Assembly: GCF_021347895.1 (NCBI RefSeq)
Contig: NC_067116.1
Location: 45,256,628-45,320,627, forward strand
DNA from: Acanthochromis polyacanthus
Lineage: Eukaryota > Chordata > Actinopteri > Pomacentridae
Length of the DNA: 64,000 bases
Reading direction: 5' to 3'
Shown: piece after piece, positions 59,421 to 64,000 of the stretch
Layout of the letters: every line of letters starts with the position of its first letter
Numbering within the stretch: position 1 is the first letter of the stretch
The notes under the pieces: generated by a model
What the model was told of the DNA's origin: nothing
What the model saw: only the letters and a program-made list of their open reading frames with translations
Database searches by the model: none
Position numbers and translations under genes: made by a program

Positions 59421-61023
59421 TATTTACAAAAAAAGAAAAGTTAGATGAATGGATCGCGGCTCTCCGGATCCGTTTAACAGAAAACGCCAAACTCTTGACA
59501 GCGCTGCAAATGTTTACTTCATGAATGGTTTTGCAAGCCTCCAGCTAATGCGAACCACCAGGCTGCAAACCGGAGTGTCAGAAATGAGATTCCAGCTCTG
59601 AGGCGGAGAGGTGAGCGGTGAGGATTGCATAAAGTGTTTGTGTATGAGGGAGGAAAATAACACGACCCTCCCTCGGGTGGAGGGAAGGGGATTGTTTTCA
59701 GGTGTTTGGACGGATCAGGTGACGGCCTGCTTCCAGTTCCCTCACGCCACACACACACATTTAGACTTGTGTGTTTGTGAGGACACCCATTGACATGAAG
59801 CATTCAGTAGACTCTTTGCTCTTAAACATAAACCTCACAGCTAAATGCTGAACCTGAACCCTAAAGCCGAATCTTAACCCTCCAGCACGTCTCTGAAGGA
59901 GCTGAGGACATTCTCCACCTCAGCTCAGATCTGTCCTCACAAATATAGCAGCACTGATACGTTCTGATCAGCAGTAGCCCCTAGTGTTAGTATTTTGCCA
60001 ACATGACCCGGTGCTGACTGGTCAGCTGACAATTACAAGCAGTCCAAACATAGTAACGAGGAATTCAGATACAATACTGCTCAGATGTAAGCTGAAGCAT
60101 CCAAACGATCAAAGTCACAGGTGGAACACTGAACTAGCATGCATTAATGCAGCGGTTGTGATTGCATTTGAAACATAATGTTCATCTGCAGCAGAGTTTG
60201 TATTTCAGATTTCTGTTTATATTTCAGATTTCAGATTGTCTGCAGACGTTCACACACTCTGATTTCTTTTCTCCTGATTTCCAGCTGTGAATCAACCCGG
60301 TTTGGTTCCTTCCTTCTGAACTCTTGTGGGTTTTAGTTTCTCCATCTGCTCACTGGTTTTGGGTAAATCAGCGTGACAGTTGAATTTATGATTTGCATTC
60401 ATAAAATAAGAGTTTCCCCATTTTTTTCCACCATGTTTATCGTCATTACAACGTTTGCTATCGTGGATTATATTTAACTGATGAACTGCAGAGTGACCTG
60501 CACAGAATGATCAGAAACCAGGACAAGGTGGGAACATGCAGCAGGAGTCCTGCAGACAGCGTGTCTGGCTTTTTATTATGTTTATCCAAGTTTCTGCAAC
60601 CACGATGTGATCTTTACATGCACAACACATTGACAGCATTCTCCAGAACCCTGATCATAACCATGACAGTTTTGCCCATGCAAACATGTTCATTATCACA
60701 ACAGAAAAACCTGAAAAATCTGTTCAAACGGTGCAATAGATTAGCAGTTTATCCTTAAACCCTGTGTTGAATTTCTCTAAAAACACCTTAGGATGCTTTC
60801 TGGTATAAACCAAAGCTTATAGTGTCGTCTATTGAAGTATTATGAATCTAAAATCCCTGAGCGTTTCATAAGTTAGCTGCTGCAGCTTTTTGTTTATTCA
60901 TGACAGGCAACAAATAAGTTTATATTATTACTTTATAACTAGAAAAACTGCCTCTCATCCCTATCTTTATGTACCTGTACAAGATCTTGTCAGAAATAGT
61001 TTTGCGGCTCTTATTTCAGAATG
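59421..61023. other. Intron 2, no feature recognised
   Basis: Nothing supported. Confidence 0.45.
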
Positions 61024-61267
61024 CAGGGAGTCCTTGACTTACTTTTGAGTTTCGTTCCTACTGTGCGACGTATTCACCGTAAATCGGAACTCTGACGAAA
61101 ATGTAAACAAAGCTGTTAGGTGCATCACGATATCGATCAATTCTTCAGAAAATTCATGAATACCAATGAGAAAGCCATCTTATAGCGCCACGTGGCGATG
61201 TATCGTCCACTCCGCTCGCCAACCAGCTCCACGTAACGACCAAACGCCGTAAACCGAGGACCCCCTG
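61024..61267. mobile_element. 244-bp MITE with CAGGG(A/G)GTCCT ends
   Basis: Left end CAGGGAGTCCTTGACTTAC and inverted right end CAGGGGGTCCTCGGTTTACG are imperfect terminal repeats, a type common in fish. CGTAAATCGGAAC and CACGTAACGACC-like words fill the inside. No target duplication is clear. Confidence 0.65.
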
Positions 61268-64000
61268 TATACGTCCAGTATGAAATCCAGATAAACGGTA
61301 TGGCTGTTTGCATAAATATTGAACTTTGACATGAGTAAAGGTAATAATAAAACTCGTATAGCATGGGCGTCAGTATGTCTCCGTGTTGGGGGTCATCTAA
61401 ATGTTTATAATGAAGCGCAATGCACTCAACTCTCTTGTTTTGGAGACACCCACATGGATCCTGCTGCTGGTTGATTTAATAAACTCAGAGGAAATAATCC
61501 CAAACAGCTGGAAGCGACAAACTAAACTGAAGCTTCTTTTCATGTCTCATGGGAAAAAAGTACCAGGTTAAGTTTTTTGTCGATGAGCATCATTAACCTC
61601 AAAAGGACACGCAGTATCTGTCGCTGTTATTACCTGTGCTTCCTCAAACCGTGATGAACCGTCAGCTTTAGAGGAAGCTCCGTGTTCTGCAGTGTTTACC
61701 TGAGCATCATTAACTCTCTGTGAAATGAATGCCGCTGCTTCAGTGGAGCAGAGACTCTCCGTTACGTTCATGCATATGTGATGGTCTGTACCTGCTGGTA
61801 TGTTCTGTGTTTGGGCGAGGTGATGGCGGCGCTCCGACGGGTTCCAGGGATTTTGTGGGTGGCTTTGAGGTGGCACAACGGCTCTGCTAGAGGCGTCGGG
61901 TTAGGTGTTTGGACATTTGAAACTCTCAAGAATTTTGTTGTTACATCACTTTCTTGGGAAAAGTAGCGTTTCCCACAAGCAGAGAGCATTTGTGGTGCTG
62001 TGTGGGAGTTCACGCTCACCTGACCCCTTCACAAGACTCCAACCAGTGATTATTATGCTGCTCATTCTTTAACGCCCTTCTGGTCACTGGTTCGGTCCAG
62101 CAGAAACAGTCAAAGCGGTTCAAATCTCCAAAACATGTGTGTGACTAAAGGAAACTCTCTAAACTCAGTGCTGGGAATTAACTCTCGTTTCTAAACTCGC
62201 CTCTCCTCAGCTGAATTGGTTTGTCCTCGTATGACCTCCCCATCCTTGAAGTCCGCTCCAAACCCAACTCTTTCCACATAATTCTGTCCAGACCCAGATC
62301 ATTCTCCTCACCGAATGTCATGTCCTTGATTTTCAAGAAACTGCTGTTTCCCTTGAACTGCTTAACAGGTTTCTCTTAGGAAACCCACAGAGTCTCCGGA
62401 GAGTCTAGGCCTCCCAGAATGTGTTAAATGTGTGGGAAAGGAGGATAATGTTCAGATATCGGGAACCTGAAGTGACCGGCACCTCCGTATAGGCTGTAGC
62501 GGTGCAGTCCGAAGAACCTTTGTCTATTTAAGGCGATACTTGTGACACCTAAACCTGGGGTGAGGGGTGGGTGCAGGGGAGCATTGTTGGGAGAATGCGA
62601 CTCAGGGTTGAACCACGAGATCAGGAGAGAGGAAGTGGAGGATTAGGGGGTGGAAGAAGTGGGTCAGAAACCAGTGGAGGCTGTAGGAACAGGGTAGACA
62701 TGGAGTCGTGTACGCACACACTTTCACACGAGTACGACTCAAAAGCAGCGTTGAGCGTAGACGGGTTTTTACAGTTTAGTTATTGGTCATTCGAGGCCTA
62801 AAAGTAAGCAGCTTTGCTCATATAATAACAACATATAGAGCTTTATCCACACCAGCTGGTATTATTAATAATATATTTATGAACGTCTATAAGTGGAGAC
62901 CGTTGTATAAACACATAATAATCTACAGTAAACGGTCTTCATATGTGCGTATACCAGCGTTTCAGTGCGATGTAAGCCATTTATTCAGTGTTTATATGGT
63001 GCTAAATCAATTTATTCTGTATTTTAGCATACACACCTACCTCGTCTAGCTATACATCAAATTCTACTGGTGTTAAAAGCCTCAAAAGTCGATCAAATGT
63101 CAACCAAATGCTGTAGTTTTAGTAGGAATCATGGATATTTCCGTATATATACACTTAGAGGAACTTTATAGGGTCCTAGTGCCACAATAAGTTGAAAATG
63201 TTGCACTTTTTTATATTTTCAAAGGCCAATAATTAATAATATTATAATTTCTTCACCTGGAAACCAGAATGTTTGGGAACCTTTGCATTTAAGTTCTTTT
63301 TTTTCCCATATATTGTCAATATTTAGACGCCTATACAGACTAGTTCATGCGCTCCACATCACCATCTTTTGTCAAAATAGCAAAAAAAAAAAGGAAAATC
63401 TGTAACTTTGGCTTCCTATAGTTTCCAAACATCAAATTCTACTGATGTTAAGAGTCTCAAAAGTTGGTGAAGTGTTGACCAAAGACTGTGTTTTTACATG
63501 GATGCGTCCATATTTATGCGCTGACACTAACTGTTTGGAGCCCAACTAGCACTTTTTTCCAAAAATTTGACACTTTATTTGCCGTCTCTCTAACTGAAAT
63601 TGACCGTTTTATCGGTGAGAACATATGATGAAGCGTCATACAGTCAATCCCGTTTAAAACTCCGCTTTCCTCTGAGCTGTGCTGCTTCTTCTTCTTCTCT
63701 GTTGAGACTTGTAGCGTTGCTCTGATACTTCCATAGAACCCAACAGGGAAGAAGTTTGTTTGCACAACAGCAGAAATAACTGGTGACGTGTGTCTTTCAC
63801 ATTTGAGTAACTTGTAGATAAATGTTGGTGCCAACAGTGGAGGGTTTGTGTTCCTGCCGTCATGCGTTGATAAAGGAGGTATGAAGATATGAGGCTGGCT
63901 TTAGGTAGTAAACAAGGTCACAGGATGAGGCTGTCGCTGTAGAAGGTTCAGCTGTTGTTTTATCTCCTTTCCATCAGTTGTTTTTCAGCTGAAACTAAGT
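61268..64000. other. Intron 2 to window end; one short duplicated block
   Basis: CATCAAATTCTACTG(G/A)TGTTAA and the following 60 bp occur at 63056 and again at 63430, about 373 bp apart. 61370-62020 has overlapping minus-strand frames without domains. No exon 3 of insr is seen. Confidence 0.5.

Noticed and set aside
61568..62019. Overlapping minus-strand frames as a possible transposase relic
   Set aside because: No motif strong enough to name a family; flanking MITE is separate.
46192..64000. insr exon 3 (Cys-rich region)
   Set aside because: Searched by eye for the dense Cys pattern between an AG acceptor and GT donor; none found, so it probably lies beyond the window.

Overview
This is a eukaryotic, vertebrate-type window, most likely from a spiny-rayed (percomorph) teleost. 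The evidence is a vertebrate insulin-receptor exon with canonical splice sites, very long introns, a tRNA-derived SINE of the kind seen in acanthomorph fishes, hAT and Tc1/mariner miniature elements with teleost-type ends, and abundant CA, CTGT and AT microsatellites. There are no operons, and almost every short ORF in the window is a chance reading frame.

One gene is supported: the 5' part of an insulin receptor gene (insr; teleosts often carry insra and insrb) on the + strand. A CpG-rich, TATA-less promoter and 5' leader lies at about 8690-10027, with a perfect FoxO element, E-boxes and at least six upstream ORFs. Exon 1 carries the signal-peptide codons and ends at a GT donor after 10113. 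Intron 1 is 35.5 kb (10114-45636). Exon 2 (45637-46185, 549 bp, phase 1 in and out) encodes the L1 insulin-binding domain and the start of the Cys-rich region. Intron 2 runs from 46186 past the window end; exon 3 was not found. As read here, the start ATG at 10028 is one base out of frame with the conserved end of exon 1, across a run of seven T.

Region by region: 1-990 decayed tandem repeat; 1.9-2.9 kb two head-to-head Tc1-like miniature elements; 4.8-5.3 kb a hAT element with perfect 8-bp target duplication and a BED zinc-finger remnant; 6.95-8.46 kb a 21-bp minisatellite broken by a SINE; 8.7-10.1 kb insr promoter and exon 1. Intron 1 holds Tc1, MITE and hAT remnants, a family of mutually related dispersed repeats (16.6, 25.0, 26.2 and 34.2 kb), a 1.25-kb CTGT/CTCC array (27.7-29.0 kb), RTE-like LINE tails and several decayed 200-250 bp tandem arrays (32, 36.5, 38, 40, 44 kb). 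Intron 2 holds a 640-bp segmental duplication, one copy of which was later split by a 796-bp hAT element, a 34-copy 23-bp minisatellite (51.1-51.9 kb), an AT-rich array, a third LINE tail and a further MITE.

The best leads are the exon 1 homopolymer frameshift, the FoxO site and uORF cluster in the insr leader, a Phe-to-Tyr change in the insulin-binding surface, and the layered repeat history of the introns. I saw no new multi-gene system.
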